A stretch of DNA of 64,000 nt from Acidobacteriota bacterium. Lineage in GTDB: Bacteria > Acidobacteriota > Terriglobia > Bryobacterales > Bryobacteraceae. The notes under the pieces are model-generated. The model saw only the letters and a program-made list of their open reading frames with translations, searched no databases and was not told where the DNA came from. Shown piece by piece: positions 24,749-34,958 of this stretch. Every line of letters begins with the position of its first letter. The first letter of the stretch is position 1. Made by a program: the position numbers and the translations under genes. The DNA is taken from the NCBI GenBank assembly GCA_018268715.1, contig JAFDVZ010000009.1, positions 62,001-126,000 on the forward strand, written 5' to 3'.

Positions 24749-25570
24749 ATGCGTTTTCAGTTGGTCGCGTTCGTCCTCATGGCCGGCGCGCTGTCAGCAC
24801 AGGACACCCCGGAAATGGTTCGGACCGAACAGGAGATCTCGCGCCTGCGGGAACTGGTCGCCATGGGCGCCATTGCTCCGCTCCGGTTGCAGGAGGCCGA
24901 ACAGCGCCTCGGCGACGCCCGCGACGATCAGATCCTCCATCGCACGCTCTACGGCAAGTTGTCCGTCGAGGAGTTGACTCCGGAACAGTCGCGCGAAATG
25001 CTGGAAGCCGCCCAGCGCCGCTTCGACCGACAGCAGGCCCGCCTCGCTCAGACCCAGAAACTGGTGGCGGCGGGCGTGATCGCGCGGGCCGACGCGGATG
25101 CGCTGAGCGAAGAGTTGGAATCGCGGAGGCTGACGATTGATCTCGCGCGGTCGCGCGCGAGGCTGCTCGAAGAACTGGCCGAGATGGCCCGTCGCGAGGA
25201 GCAGGCCGCTGAACAACAGGCCGCTGAAGCGGCCCGCGTCATGCCGGCGATGGAGCGTTTCGACGGCGAGCGAATGTTCACCGCCAGCGAGTTGAAGGCC
25301 GTCTCCGTCGCCTTCGAGAAGAAGTTCAAGAAGCCTCTTCCGATCAGCGCCAACGGGGAGACCAGCATGCATCGGGCCCTGGGATTCGACCATCGCGGCC
25401 GGGTGGATGTAGCGGTCAGCCCCGACCAGGTCGAGGGCGTGTGGCTGCGGACCTATCTCGAATCGAACGCTATCCCCTATTACGCCTTCCGGTCCGCGGT
25501 GCCGGGCAAAGCCACCGGCGCGCATATCCACATCGGGCCCGGCAGCACCAAGCTGCGCGCGGCCGACTGA
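24749..25570 (+). CDS. secreted coiled-coil protein with a possible metal-binding C-terminal domain
   Basis: The ATG at 24749 gives a signal peptide (MRFQLVAFVLMAGALSAQ); TATACT ends 8 bp upstream, so the leader is very short. Residues 25-180 are almost wholly charged heptads, a long coiled coil. The C-terminal 85 residues contain SMHRALGFDHRGRVDVAVSP and GAHIHIGPGS. His, Asp and His spacing recalls M15-type peptidases (SxHxxGxAxD...HxH), but key features are not an exact match. It could act on the cell wall or only bind metal. It is 8 bp ahead of hpt. Confidence 0.6.
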   Translation: MRFQLVAFVLMAGALSAQDTPEMVRTEQEISRLRELVAMGAIAPLRLQEAEQRLGDARDDQILHRTLYGKLSVEELTPEQSREMLEAAQRRFDRQQARLAQTQKLVAAGVIARADADALSEELESRRLTIDLARSRARLLEELAEMARREEQAAEQQAAEAARVMPAMERFDGERMFTASELKAVSVAFEKKFKKPLPISANGETSMHRALGFDHRGRVDVAVSPDQVEGVWLRTYLESNAIPYYAFRSAVPGKATGAHIHIGPGSTKLRAAD

Positions 25571-25577
25571 ATTTCCA

Positions 25578-26096
25578 ATGGACGCACCTCTTCGCGTATT
25601 CATCACGGCTGAGCAGATCCAAAAGCGGGTGGCCGAGCTCGGCGCCCGGATCGACGCCGACTATCCCGACGGCCCCATCTACCTGGTGGCGATCCTGAAG
25701 GGCGCCTGCTTCTTTCTCGCCGACCTGGCGCGAGCCATCAAGACGCCCGTGCGGCTCGACTTCATGGGCATTTCGAGTTATGGGCGAGGCAAGACTTCCT
25801 CGGGCGAGGTGAAGGTGCTCAAGGACCTGGACACCTCCATCGAAGGCCACCACGTCCTGATTGTCGAGGATATCGTCGACAGCGGCGTCACCTTGAGCTA
25901 CCTCATGAACCTGCTTGAGCAGCGAAAGCCCAAGAGCATCCGCATCGCCGCGCTGCTCGATAAGCCGGACCGCCGCCTGCGGCCCGTGGAAGTCGCCTAT
26001 CGCGGCTTCCAGATTCCCGATGAGTTCGTCGTCGGCTACGGGCTCGATTACGCAGAGGATTACCGTAACCTGAAAGACATCTGCATCCTGGGTTAG
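25578..26096 (+). CDS. hpt: hypoxanthine phosphoribosyltransferase
   Basis: The 172-residue product has the PRPP-binding loop [14 protein letters not shown] at residues 93-106, the ILKGA loop at 39-43, and [18 protein letters not shown] near the C-terminus, all standard for purine salvage PRTases. It converts hypoxanthine or guanine plus PRPP to IMP or GMP in the cytosol. Full length for the family (170-185). It starts 8 bp after the coiled-coil gene, and its stop overlaps the convergent phosphoketolase stop by 4 bp. Confidence 0.93.
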   Translation: MDAPLRVFITAEQIQKRVAELGARIDADYPDGPIYLVAILKGACFFLADLARAIKTPVRLDFMGISSYGRGKTSSGEVKVLKDLDTSIEGHHVLIVEDIVDSGVTLSYLMNLLEQRKPKSIRIAALLDKPDRRLRPVEVAYRGFQIPDEFVVGYGLDYAEDYRNLKDICILG

Positions 26097-28531
26097 TAGG
26101 GCCAGGTCCAGTCCGACACGGCCGGCGAATCGATGCCGTTCTCGTAGGCGTAGTTCCGGCATGCGATTTGCATGTTACGGAAGCGCTCTTTGGCGTGGGC
26201 GCCGATGCGCTGTAACGAGGGACAGCGGTCGATGACGTCGATGGCCAGGCTGTAGCGGTCGATCTCGTTGTTGATCGCCAGCTCCATCGGCGTGTTGATG
26301 TTGCCTTTCTCCTTGTAGCCTCGCACGTGCATGTTCTTGTGGTTGGCGCGCCGGTAGGCCAGTCGGTGAATCAGCCAGGGGTAGCCGTGGAAGTTAAAGA
26401 TCACCGGCTTATCGGTGGTGAACAGGGAGTCGAAGTCGCGGTCGGGCAGGCCGTGGGGATGTTCGGAGGTCGGCTGCAGCTTGAACAGGTCCACCACGTT
26501 GACGTAGCGGATCTTGAAATCCGGAAATTCGGCGCGCAACAGCGCGATGGCGGCGAGCGTTTCCTGCGTCGGGATGTCTCCCGCCGACGCCATCACGACG
26601 TCCGGCTCACAGCCCCCGTCATTGCTCGCCCATTCCCAGATTCCGATGCCTTTTGTGCAGTGCGTTCTTGCATCCTCCAGCTTCAGAAACTGAAGGTGCA
26701 TCTGCTTGTCGGAGACGATCACGTTCACGTAATTCTCGCTGCGCAGGCAGTGGTCGGCCACCGAGAGCAGACAGTTCGCGTCGGGCGGCAGATAGATACG
26801 GGTGACGGCGGCGCTCTTGTTCACCACCACGTCGAGGAATCCGGGATCCTGGTGCGTGAATCCGTTGTGATCCTGGCGCCAGACGGTGGAGGTGATCAGC
26901 AGGTTGAGGGATGAGATCTCTTCGCGCCATGACAGGTGGTTGCAGATCGACAGCCACTTGGCGTGCTGATTGAACATCGAGTCGATGACGTGAACAAACG
27001 CCTCGTAACTCGAGAAGAAGCCGTGGCGCCCGGTCAGGAGATAACCTTCGAGCATGCCTTCCACGGTGTGCTCGCTCAATATCTCCATGACGCGGCCGTC
27101 GGGCGACAACTCGCCACCGTCGCTATCTTCCGGGAAGTAACTCTCGATCCAGAACTTCTTACTGACTTCGTAGACGGCGTCCAGTTTGTTCGATGTGTTC
27201 TCGTCGGGGCCGAAGACGCGGAAGTTGTCCGGGTTCATCCGCATGATGTCGCGAAGGAACAGTCCCAGGGGCCGCGTGTTTTCGGCCTGTCTGGCGCCGG
27301 GCTTGTCAATCGCGAGGGCGTAGTCGCGGAAGTCCGGCATGCGCAGCGTTCTGCGGATCAGACCGCCGTTGGCGTGCGGGTTGGAGCCCATCCGGCTGTG
27401 CCCGGTGGGGGCGAGTTCCTTGAGTTCCGGAGCCAGTTTGCCGCTCGCGTCGAACAACTCTTCCGGATGGAGCGACCGCATCCACTGTTCGAGCAGTTGG
27501 AGTTGCGCAGGGTCCTTCTTCACCGCGCCCAGCGGCACCTGGTGTGCGCGCCAGAATCCCTCCAGGCGGTGGCCCGAGACCTCGCGCGGCGCGGACCAAC
27601 CTTTCGGACTGCGAAGGACGATCATCGGCCAGCGGGGACGGCAGGCCTGCGCGCCCGGCTGGCGGGCTTCACGACGATAGGCGAGGATGTCGTTGACGCA
27701 CTTCTCGATGGTAGCGGCCATGGCCTGGTGCATCGACTCCGGCTCCGACCCTTCGACGAAGTGGGGAGTCCACCCATAGCCTTCGAATAGCTTGCTCAGC
27801 TCCTCGTGACTGATGCGGGCGAGCAACGTGGGGTTGTTGATCTTGTAACCGTTCAGGTGGAGGATCGGGAGCACCGCTCCGTCGCGCGCCGGGTTCAGGA
27901 ACTTGTTTACGTGCCAGGAGGTGGCCAGCGCGCCTGTCTCGGCTTCACCGTCGCCCACTACGGCGGCGACGATCAGGTCCGGGTTGTCGAAGGCCGCGCC
28001 GCAGGCGTGCGAGAGCACGTATCCCAACTCCCCGCCCTCGTGAATGGAGCCGGGCGTCTCCGGCGTGCAGTGGCTGCCGATGCCTCCAGGAAACGAGAAC
28101 TGCTTGAAGAAGGCGTGTAGGCCGGCTTCGTCCTCGCTCTTATCCGGATAGATTTCCGAGTACGAGCCTTCGAGATAGACCGGCCCTAACACGCCTGGAG
28201 CGCCGTGGCCCGGACCGGCCATATAGATCACATCCAGACCGTACTTCCGGATCAGGCGGTTCAAGTGAGTGTAGATGAACGACAGCCCTGGACTAGAGCC
28301 CCAATGGCCGAGCAGGCGGTTCTTGATGTGTTCCGGGCGGAGCGGCTCCTTCAACAACGCGTTCGCCTGAAGATAGATCATTCCCAGGCTCAGGTAGTTG
28401 CACGCGCGCCAGAAGGCGTCGGTCTTGCGCAGTTCATCGGCGCTCAACGGCGCGCCCTGGACCGTCGACCTGGCGGGTCCGTAGGCGCGGATCGATCCAA
28501 GTTGTTCGTCAGTCGGGAAGGCTGGTGTCAT
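26093..28531 (-). CDS. xfp: phosphoketolase (xylulose 5-phosphate / fructose 6-phosphate)
   Basis: The 812-residue product has thiamine-diphosphate motifs [16 protein letters not shown] (about 107-122) and [20 protein letters not shown] (193-212), then [20 protein letters not shown] typical of phosphoketolases. It cleaves xylulose 5-P or fructose 6-P with phosphate into acetyl phosphate and an aldose phosphate. The ATG at 28531 ([18 protein letters not shown]) is chosen because sequence upstream in the same frame is Arg-rich shadow translation. Acetate kinase lies 59 bp upstream on the same strand and will take the acetyl phosphate to acetate, making ATP. Confidence 0.93.
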   Translation of the reverse strand: MTPAFPTDEQLGSIRAYGPARSTVQGAPLSADELRKTDAFWRACNYLSLGMIYLQANALLKEPLRPEHIKNRLLGHWGSSPGLSFIYTHLNRLIRKYGLDVIYMAGPGHGAPGVLGPVYLEGSYSEIYPDKSEDEAGLHAFFKQFSFPGGIGSHCTPETPGSIHEGGELGYVLSHACGAAFDNPDLIVAAVVGDGEAETGALATSWHVNKFLNPARDGAVLPILHLNGYKINNPTLLARISHEELSKLFEGYGWTPHFVEGSEPESMHQAMAATIEKCVNDILAYRREARQPGAQACRPRWPMIVLRSPKGWSAPREVSGHRLEGFWRAHQVPLGAVKKDPAQLQLLEQWMRSLHPEELFDASGKLAPELKELAPTGHSRMGSNPHANGGLIRRTLRMPDFRDYALAIDKPGARQAENTRPLGLFLRDIMRMNPDNFRVFGPDENTSNKLDAVYEVSKKFWIESYFPEDSDGGELSPDGRVMEILSEHTVEGMLEGYLLTGRHGFFSSYEAFVHVIDSMFNQHAKWLSICNHLSWREEISSLNLLITSTVWRQDHNGFTHQDPGFLDVVVNKSAAVTRIYLPPDANCLLSVADHCLRSENYVNVIVSDKQMHLQFLKLEDARTHCTKGIGIWEWASNDGGCEPDVVMASAGDIPTQETLAAIALLRAEFPDFKIRYVNVVDLFKLQPTSEHPHGLPDRDFDSLFTTDKPVIFNFHGYPWLIHRLAYRRANHKNMHVRGYKEKGNINTPMELAINNEIDRYSLAIDVIDRCPSLQRIGAHAKERFRNMQIACRNYAYENGIDSPAVSDWTWPY

Positions 28532-28590
28532 AGCTAATGAAAACCTCGCGGACGCCCTCAGTATGTGTTGACGTCGCCGCTCAGTCAAGC

Positions 28591-29835
28591 TCAGGATGGG
28601 TGAGGTTCGCCCAGCACGACGCGCACGGTGTCGCGAGCGATGAGGAGTTCTTCGTCGGTCGGGATGACGAAAGCGGCCAGGGTGGAGTCGTCGGTGGTGA
28701 TGCAGCGCTCTGACGGAGCCTGCGACTGGTTGCGTTGCGCGTCGAGCCGGAGTCCCGCCCACTCCAATCCGCCGCAGATTCTGGAACGAATATCGGCGGC
28801 GTTCTCGCCGATTCCGCCGGTGAAGATGACTGCGTCGGCGCCGCCCATGCAGGCAAGTAGCGCCCCGATGTACTTGCGCGCTCGGTAACAAAACACTTCG
28901 ATCGCCAGACGCGCGCGCCGGTCTTCGGTGAGGCGCAGTTCCTCCAACAGCACGCGCATGTCGTTGGTCAATCCGGAGATGCCAAGCAGGCCGGATTGCG
29001 TATTGAGCAGCGTCTCCACCTCGTTTGGTTGCAGGCCTTCTTTCGCCGCGATGAGGTTGACGATGGACGGGTCGAGGTCGCCCGAGCGGGTCCCCATCAC
29101 CAGGCCTTCGAGCGGCGTCATACCCATCGTTGTGTCTACCGGATAGCCCGCGCGGATGGCCGCCGCCGAACAGCCACTGCCCAGATGGAGAGTAACGACA
29201 TTCGTCTGCTCCCGGGTCAGCCCTTTCATGGCGCGATAGCGGTAGGCGACGTAGCGGTGCGAGGTTCCGTGGAAGCCGTAGCGCCGGATCTTGTGCCGCC
29301 GGTACAGGTGATAGGGGACTGCGTACAGATAGGCGTGCTCGGGAATCGAGGCGTGAAACGCCGTGTCGAACACGGCCACCTGCGGGGTCCCGTCGCCCAG
29401 GATCTTGCGGGCCGCCCGGATGCAGCGCACGTTGTTGGGATTGTGCAGCGGGGCAAGGTCGATGCACTCTTCGATGCCCTTCAGCACCTGGTCGGTTATG
29501 AGGGCGCTTTCTTTGAAGAGCTCGCCGCCATGGACCACTCGATGGCCGACGGCGTGAATGTCGCCGAGCCCGCGGATCTCAGGGACGCCGGAACTGTCGG
29601 AGGCGAGCCAGCGCAGGACGTGGTCGAGCGCGGCGGAGGCGTCGCGCAGCGGCGCGGCGGCGACCTGGCGGCCCTTTTCAGGGCTTTGAAACGTGACGAT
29701 AGCTTCGCCGCCGATGCGCTCCACCTGGCCGCGGCAACGCCGTTGATCCTGTCCGTCGCGGATCCTGTCGAGATCGGTGGAGATTACCTGGAACTTCAGG
29801 CTGGAACTGCCAGCGTTGAGAATCAGAACATTCAT
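28591..29835 (-). CDS. ackA: acetate kinase
   Basis: The 414-residue product begins [18 protein letters not shown], the ASKHA phosphate-1 motif of acetate kinases, with [16 protein letters not shown] (catalytic His), [14 protein letters not shown] and [13 protein letters not shown]. It makes ATP from acetyl phosphate and ADP, or the reverse. The gene runs in an operon-like order with xfp. Pta is not seen here, so the pair forms a direct route from sugar phosphates to acetate and ATP, as in bifid-type shunts. The last residues are normal, and length fits the family. Confidence 0.93.
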   Translation of the reverse strand: MNVLILNAGSSSLKFQVISTDLDRIRDGQDQRRCRGQVERIGGEAIVTFQSPEKGRQVAAAPLRDASAALDHVLRWLASDSSGVPEIRGLGDIHAVGHRVVHGGELFKESALITDQVLKGIEECIDLAPLHNPNNVRCIRAARKILGDGTPQVAVFDTAFHASIPEHAYLYAVPYHLYRRHKIRRYGFHGTSHRYVAYRYRAMKGLTREQTNVVTLHLGSGCSAAAIRAGYPVDTTMGMTPLEGLVMGTRSGDLDPSIVNLIAAKEGLQPNEVETLLNTQSGLLGISGLTNDMRVLLEELRLTEDRRARLAIEVFCYRARKYIGALLACMGGADAVIFTGGIGENAADIRSRICGGLEWAGLRLDAQRNQSQAPSERCITTDDSTLAAFVIPTDEELLIARDTVRVVLGEPHPS

Positions 29836-29867
29836 CGTTACTCGCGGGGCGGCGAGCAGCGACCATT

Positions 29868-30785
29868 CTACAGCTTTTCCAGATCTGCGGGTTCGCCGAA
29901 CTTAGAACCTTGCACGCCTGGTTCGATCGCTTTCAATAACCCAGTTAGCACGGCGCCGGCGCCGATCTCGTAACAGCGCGTGACTCCAATAGCGGCGAGA
30001 CAGCGCACCGATTCGAGCCAGCGCACCGGGTTCGGCACCTGTTCGTACAATCCCTGTCGCGCCTCGGCGCCGGTGGTGACAACGCGCGCTTCGAAGTTAT
30101 TCACCAGGGGAATGGCGAGGTCGGTAAACTCGGCCGCGTCGAGATCCGCCTTCAGGCGTTCCTGGGCGGGCTTCATCAGCGCGCAATGGAAGGGTGCGCT
30201 GACGGGCAGCAGCACCGCGCGCTTAGCGCCGGCGGCCTTGGCGAGTTCGGCGGCCCGTTTGACGGCGTCCGCGTGGCCCGCGATTACGACCTGCTCCGGC
30301 GAGTTCATGTTGGCGGCCGACACCACCTGGCCCTGCGCCGCTTCCGACAGAATCCCGTCGAGCTTGCCTTCGGGCAGGCGAAGCAAGGCGGCCATGGCGC
30401 CCACGCCCGGCGCAACAGCCTGCTGCATGTACCGGCCGCGGTTCTTCACGATGCGCACGGCGTCGGCGAACTTGAGCGATCCGGCCGCCACCAGGGCGGA
30501 GTATTCACCCAGGCTGTGGCCGGCGACGAAATCGGCCTCGAAGCCCTTTTCGCGCAGCACGGCGAGCGCGGCGATTGAGACGGTGACGAGGGCGGGCTGT
30601 GTGTTCTCGGTCAGCTTCAACTGGTCTTCGGGACCTTCAAAGCAGAGCTTCGAGATGGCGAAGCCGAGCGCGTCGTCAGCCTCCTCAAACACTCGCTTCG
30701 CGGCGGGGAAGTTCTCTGACAGGGCTTTGCCCATCCCGGGGAACTGTGAGCCCTGCCCGGGGAACAAGAAAGCAATCTTCGACAT
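29868..30785 (-). CDS. fabD: malonyl-CoA:ACP transacylase
   Basis: The 305-residue product has [17 protein letters not shown] at the N-terminus, the nucleophile Ser91 in AGHSLGEY, Arg in KNRGRYMQ, and SAPFHCALM with the catalytic His near 200. It moves malonyl from CoA to acyl carrier protein to start each fatty acid elongation cycle. Length normal. No other fab genes are adjacent in this window. The gene starts 46 bp after the M64 peptidase fragment on the same strand. Confidence 0.94.
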   Translation of the reverse strand: MSKIAFLFPGQGSQFPGMGKALSENFPAAKRVFEEADDALGFAISKLCFEGPEDQLKLTENTQPALVTVSIAALAVLREKGFEADFVAGHSLGEYSALVAAGSLKFADAVRIVKNRGRYMQQAVAPGVGAMAALLRLPEGKLDGILSEAAQGQVVSAANMNSPEQVVIAGHADAVKRAAELAKAAGAKRAVLLPVSAPFHCALMKPAQERLKADLDAAEFTDLAIPLVNNFEARVVTTGAEARQGLYEQVPNPVRWLESVRCLAAIGVTRCYEIGAGAVLTGLLKAIEPGVQGSKFGEPADLEKL

Positions 30786-30831
30786 TAAACTTTCATTTTA
30801 CTGGGTTCCGCCCGCCGGCGAAACGGCACGG

Positions 30832-31056
30832 TTATCGGGCGGAATAGAGGTCGATCACCCGCTCGATGGCGCGCCGGCAGACGCGACAGAATCCACCGTT
30901 CATGTTTCTGGTGAACATGATGCAGTCGGACTGGGACCGGTAATAGCCCTTGCCTTCGTACATGGCGCCTTCGAATGCGCCCACCTTGCGGCCGTTCGGG
31001 CCGGAGGCGAGCAGGGGGACCTCGTGCGCCAGCTCTTCGGCGAACAGGGCCTCCAT
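30832..31056 (-). CDS. C-terminal fragment of the M64 peptidase, after an in-frame stop
   Basis: This 74-residue segment reads MEALFAEELAHEVPLLASGP, then GAFEGAMYEGKGYYRSQSDC, IMFTRN and GFCRVCRRAIERVIDLYS. It is the normal C-terminal end of IgA-type M64 peptidases and lies in the same frame as the larger upstream part. Only a TAA at 31063-31065 and two codons separate them. Translation might restart at the ATG (31054-31056), six bases after the stop, giving a separate polypeptide. A conserved cysteine pair (CRVC) may close a disulfide in the mature domain. Confidence 0.7.
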   Translation of the reverse strand: MEALFAEELAHEVPLLASGPNGRKVGAFEGAMYEGKGYYRSQSDCIMFTRNMNGGFCRVCRRAIERVIDLYSAR

Positions 31057-31062
31057 GTCCGC

Positions 31063-32208
31063 TTAGGGGCGATGGTCGGCGCGAATCTGGCGACGGCGGG
31101 CCTGAATGCCCTTCTCGTACGTTTCGAAATCCAGCTTGGGCCAGGGCGTCGGCAGCGGCGTCGCGGCGTCGATGAGATCCTTCCACTTGGCGCCTTTCGG
31201 ATCCGCGGTGACGTTGGGCTCCCATGGTTCGGGGCGCGCCGTCACGCTCTCGTAGGCGACGTCGGAGGTGTAATACTCATCCGCCAGACCCGCGAAGTGA
31301 TGGCCGAATTCGTGGACGAAGACGTAGGGCGTGGAGGCGTTGTCCGCCGATACCGTGGCGTAGAGGTTGTGAATGCCGCCCCCGCCGTACTTGCGGTCGT
31401 TCACCACGATTTCGACGAACTCGTAGGGCGCCGCGGCGGCGGCTTCGCGCATGCGCTTGTTGTCGAACGTCAGCACGTAACGTTCGCTCCCGAAAGCGTC
31501 AAAAGAGGCGCGCAATGGCGAACGGCGCCAGACGCCATCGGAGGGACGGGCCGCGCCGCTTTCATCGGCCGGCGTGTCGACCGCCCACACGTTGAACGAC
31601 GACCGGCGCTCCTTGAAGGGCGACACGCTGAAGAGCGTCTCCGTCAGGCGCCGGGCGTCCTTATGCCACTTGTCCATTTCCGCGGCGGTATAGCCGTCGC
31701 CCATCAGCAGGATGTCGACCTTGTCGCGCGGCTCGCCGTTCTTCATGACGGCCCACACGTGGTCGGCACGGATGGCGGTGCGGTCCACCGATTGGGCGGC
31801 GGGATCAATAACGATCGACCAGACTTCGCGAAAAGCGTTCTGACGATCGCGCTTCTTGAGCACGAGTTGCACGGGCGCGGCGGGTTCGGGGAAGCGCACG
31901 GATTCGTGGAAGGCGCGCGTCATCTCCCTAGCCTCGTCGGTGGATTCCCACTCGCCGTAGATGCTGGCGAAACCGCGCGAATAGAGGACGCGGTTGGTCT
32001 TGCGATCGATGACTTCGAAGTAGTAGCGGCCGAGGTTGGCGTCGTCGATGGCGCGGTCCGGACGGCCGGCCCATTCGCCTTCCACCACTACGCCATCCAG
32101 GGCGAGCCGTTCGCCGGAGGCGTCGCCCGCGTGAATGTAATCGACTCGCATGGTCCGCGGCGCGGCGGCCAGAGGCACAGCCAGAACCAGCAACAGGAAG
32201 GTTCGCAC
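31063..32208 (-). CDS. secreted M64-family (IgA-peptidase-like) metallopeptidase, prematurely stopped
   Basis: The GTG at 32208 gives a signal peptide (RTFLLLVLAVPLAAAP). The M64 N-terminal beta domain (about 21-140) precedes the catalytic domain with DILLMGDGYTAAEMDKWHKD and the zinc motif HEFGHHFAGLADEY at 299-312. It would be a secreted Zn protease. The frame ends at a TAA (31063-31065) in RADHRP-stop-ADMEAL, and the missing C-terminal 77 or so codons follow in the same frame. A single G-to-T change from GAA would explain this. Divergent from the DJ-1 gene across 37 bp. Confidence 0.85.
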   Translation of the reverse strand: MRTFLLLVLAVPLAAAPRTMRVDYIHAGDASGERLALDGVVVEGEWAGRPDRAIDDANLGRYYFEVIDRKTNRVLYSRGFASIYGEWESTDEAREMTRAFHESVRFPEPAAPVQLVLKKRDRQNAFREVWSIVIDPAAQSVDRTAIRADHVWAVMKNGEPRDKVDILLMGDGYTAAEMDKWHKDARRLTETLFSVSPFKERRSSFNVWAVDTPADESGAARPSDGVWRRSPLRASFDAFGSERYVLTFDNKRMREAAAAAPYEFVEIVVNDRKYGGGGIHNLYATVSADNASTPYVFVHEFGHHFAGLADEYYTSDVAYESVTARPEPWEPNVTADPKGAKWKDLIDAATPLPTPWPKLDFETYEKGIQARRRQIRADHRP

Positions 32209-32245
32209 GCACCTATTATGACCGGGCCCGTATACGATAGGGAGC

Positions 32246-32797
32246 ATGCGCAAAATCCTGATCGTGACCGGCGACGCCGGCGAGTCCTACGAAGCACTCT
32301 ACGCGGTTCATCGCTTTCGCGAAGCGGGCGATGAGGCGGTGGTGGCCGCGCCGTCGCGCCGGCGGCTGCATATGGTGATGCACGATTTCGAACCCGGCTG
32401 GGACACTTACATCGAGCGGCAAGGGTATGGCCTGGACGCCGATGTCGACTTCACCCAGGTGGACGCCGCGAGTTATGACGCGATCCTGCTGCTGGGCGGC
32501 CGAGCGCCCGAGTACCTGCGCAATGACGCCCGGCTGATCGCGATCGTCCAGCAGTTTCAGGCGGCGGGGAAATGGGTATTCGCCATCTGCCATGGGGTGC
32601 AGATTCTGGCCGCGGCAGGGCTGGTGAAGGGGCGCAACGTCACCTGCTACGAACACGTGAAAGTGGAGGCCGAACAGGCTGGCGGAACGTTCTGCACACC
32701 ACAGGCGGTGCGCGACGGGAAGATCGTCACAGGCCAGACGTGGCAGTCCCATCCCGAGTTCTATCGGGAGGTGTTCCAATGCCTGGCGGGCTCATAA
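32246..32797 (+). CDS. DJ-1/PfpI-family protein
   Basis: The 183-residue product is a class I glutamine amidotransferase-like fold with Cys115 in the nucleophile elbow VFAICHGVQILA, and LLLGGRAPEYLRND before it. PfpI/YhbO types act as glyoxalase-like deglycases or stress hydrolases; the exact activity is unsure. No signal peptide. TATACGAT stands 7 bp before the ATG, so the leader is short. It converges on and overlaps the LuxR gene stop by 6 bp. Confidence 0.85.
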   Translation: MRKILIVTGDAGESYEALYAVHRFREAGDEAVVAAPSRRRLHMVMHDFEPGWDTYIERQGYGLDADVDFTQVDAASYDAILLLGGRAPEYLRNDARLIAIVQQFQAAGKWVFAICHGVQILAAAGLVKGRNVTCYEHVKVEAEQAGGTFCTPQAVRDGKIVTGQTWQSHPEFYREVFQCLAGS

Positions 32798-33697
32798 CAC
32801 GTCGCGATAACGTTCGAGGGCGACGCGGACCAACTGGCTGCGCGTGCGCACCTCGGTTTTGGCGAACAACTGCTGGAGGGTGTTCTTGACGGTGCTTTCG
32901 GAGACGTCGAGGCGGGCCGCGATTTCCTTGTTGGCCAGGCCTTCAAAGACCAGACGGAGCACGTCCAGTTCGCGCGGGGCGAGCGATTTGCGGTCCTCGG
33001 CGTGTGCGACCGCTCCGTTGTTGTTGAAGCCTTCCTCGCTGACGTCGGCGATGATGGCGGCCAGCTTCGGCGAGGCCGCTTCGCGATAGGTGGAAAACCA
33101 CACGTCGGCGAGGAACGTTTCGCCGTTGTCGCGACGCCCCTGGCATTGCATGGCCGCGCGGAATTGCGGCCCTTCGTCGTAGCGGAGAGCGTGGTGCAGT
33201 TCGGGCAGGAACGCGGCGATGGGATGTCCGATGAGGCCGCGTTCTCGCGGGGCGAGCAGGGTGAGCGCGGCGTCGTTGGCCACCTCAATGAAGCCTCGCG
33301 CGTCGACGGTTACGATCGCCGCCGGGCTGGTTTCAACGAGCACGCGCATGCGTTCGCGGGCTTCGATGCTCAGACGGCGGTTGCGGACCAGTTCCGATAC
33401 GAACAGGCCGCAGCCGGCGAGCGCAAGCACGACGAAGATCATGCGGACGATGGAGTGCGCCGGGTCGAGCGAACTGAAGGCCTCCGTGAGCCCGGTGCAG
33501 ACCAGCGCGAGCAGGGGGATCACCCAGCGGGGCGCGTAACCGGCCGCCAGCATGATCGGAAACAGATAGAGAAAGCCCAGCGAGACGTAGGGCTTGGTGA
33601 ACCCGTCCACCAGCGCGATGACGGCGATCAGGATGCCGCTGAGGACAAGTACCGAGAAACGGTTGGCCGGTTCCCAGAGCCTGTCGAGCAGCGGCAT
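32792..33697 (-). CDS. membrane PAS-LuxR transcriptional regulator
   Basis: About four membrane helices fill the first 110 residues (FSVLVLSGILIAVIALVDGF; VSLGFLYLFPIMLAAGYAP; MIFVVLALAGCGLFVSELV). A PAS domain follows at about 118-215 (LVETSPAAIVTVDARGFIEV; ANDAALTLLAPRERGLIG). The C-terminal LuxR helix-turn-helix is at 238-300 (LAPRELDVLRLVFEGLANKE; SESTVKNTLQQLF). This one-component membrane regulator likely senses a signal in or near the membrane and controls nearby or distant genes. It starts 8 bp upstream of no gene and ends against the DJ-1 stop. Confidence 0.85.
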   Translation of the reverse strand: MPLLDRLWEPANRFSVLVLSGILIAVIALVDGFTKPYVSLGFLYLFPIMLAAGYAPRWVIPLLALVCTGLTEAFSSLDPAHSIVRMIFVVLALAGCGLFVSELVRNRRLSIEARERMRVLVETSPAAIVTVDARGFIEVANDAALTLLAPRERGLIGHPIAAFLPELHHALRYDEGPQFRAAMQCQGRRDNGETFLADVWFSTYREAASPKLAAIIADVSEEGFNNNGAVAHAEDRKSLAPRELDVLRLVFEGLANKEIAARLDVSESTVKNTLQQLFAKTEVRTRSQLVRVALERYRDVL

Positions 33698-33704
33698 GAT
33701 CGAT

Positions 33705-34958
33705 TCAATCGGCGCTGGCCGCGGTGAGTTCCGGGGCTTCCGAGAGGTTCACGCCCTCCCATCGCGCAATGACGGCCGACGCAAGACAGTTGCCCAACAC
33801 GTTCACCGAGGTGCGCGCCATGTCGAGCAGCGCATCGACGCCGAGGATGATGCTGGCGGCCTCAACGGGCAGGCCGAAAGTGGCGAGCGTGCCGGTGAGG
33901 ATGACGAAGCTGGCGCGCGGAACGCCAGCCACTCCCTTGCTGGTGAGCATCAGCGTCAGCATCATGATCAACTGCTGGCCGAAGCTGAGATGCACTCCCG
34001 CCACCTGCGAAATGAAGATGGACGCCATGGCGAGATAGAGCGTGGTGCCGTCGAGATTGAAGCTGTAGCCGGTGGGCAACACGAAGGCCACGATATGTTT
34101 GGGCACGCCGAAGCGCTCCATGTTCTCGAGGGCGAGCGGCAGGGCGGATTCGCTGGAGGCCGTGGAGAAGGCGATGACGAACGGGTCCTTGGCGGCGGCG
34201 GCGAAGCGCTTCACGGGAATGCGCGTAAGGATGGCGGTGGGCAGCAGCACGGCGACGACGAAGAGGATCTGAGCGCCGAATGTCGCAAGCACCAGCTTGC
34301 CGAGCTGCACGAGCACCGATGGACCGTTCGAGGCTACCGTCGCCGCCATGGCGCCCGCCACGCCGAGCGGGGCGACGTACATGATGTAGCGGGTGTACTT
34401 GAACATCACCTCGGCGAGCGATTCGGCGAATTCCACAACCGGCCGCGCTTTGTCGCCGATGGCCGCGCAGGCGGCGCCGAACAGGAAGCAGAACACGACC
34501 ACCTGGAGCACCTCGTTGCGGGCCATCGAGTCGATGATGCTCGACGGGAACGTGTGCTCGAGGACGGAGGTCAGCGTGGGAGTGGAGCTGTGCTGTGCGG
34601 GAGCGGCGGGCGCTGCGGCGGCGGTTGCGGCAGCGGCGGGCTTCGGCGCGTCGAGACCTACGCCGGGTTGCGTGAAGTTGACCACAGCAAGGCCGAGGAA
34701 CAAGGCCAGCGTGGTGAGGATTTCGAAGTAGATGATGGATTTGAGACCGATGCGGCCCATGGCCTTCACGTCGCCAGTGCCCGCGATGCCGTATACGAGA
34801 GTTCCAAACAGAAGCGGGGCGACGATGGACTTGATCAGGCGCAGGAAGATGGTGGCGAAAATCTGAAGGCTCTTGCCGACGTCGGGCCACAGCAGGCCGA
34901 TGGCGATGCCGACGGCCATGCCGATGAAGATCCAGGCGGTTAACGATATCTTCTTCAC
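33705..34958 (-). CDS. dicarboxylate/glutamate:cation symporter (SDF family)
   Basis: The 417-residue product has eight or so helices and two re-entrant loops. Signature segments are FSTASSESALPLALENMERF in hairpin 1 and TGYSFNLDGTTLYLAMASIF in helix 7, then TSKGVAGVPRASFVILTGT in hairpin 2 and ALLDMARTSVNVLGNCLASA in helix 8. The substrate is a dicarboxylate or acidic amino acid, taken up with Na+ or H+. An Ala-rich insertion near 106-130 is unusual. Its start overlaps the nadK stop by 4 bp (ATGA), suggesting co-translation. Confidence 0.92.
   Translation of the reverse strand: MKKISLTAWIFIGMAVGIAIGLLWPDVGKSLQIFATIFLRLIKSIVAPLLFGTLVYGIAGTGDVKAMGRIGLKSIIYFEILTTLALFLGLAVVNFTQPGVGLDAPKPAAAATAAAAPAAPAQHSSTPTLTSVLEHTFPSSIIDSMARNEVLQVVVFCFLFGAACAAIGDKARPVVEFAESLAEVMFKYTRYIMYVAPLGVAGAMAATVASNGPSVLVQLGKLVLATFGAQILFVVAVLLPTAILTRIPVKRFAAAAKDPFVIAFSTASSESALPLALENMERFGVPKHIVAFVLPTGYSFNLDGTTLYLAMASIFISQVAGVHLSFGQQLIMMLTLMLTSKGVAGVPRASFVILTGTLATFGLPVEAASIILGVDALLDMARTSVNVLGNCLASAVIARWEGVNLSEAPELTAASAD

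Noticed and set aside
28532..29467. N-terminal extension of the phosphoketolase frame over the acetate kinase gene
   Set aside because: The extension is Arg/His/Pro-rich, antisense-like in composition, and lies on the same strand as intact ackA in another frame. The phosphoketolase N-terminus begins properly at 28531.
33594..34943. Long plus-strand open frame opposite the symporter
   Set aside because: Gly/Glu/His-rich antisense translation; the symporter motifs on the minus strand are decisive.
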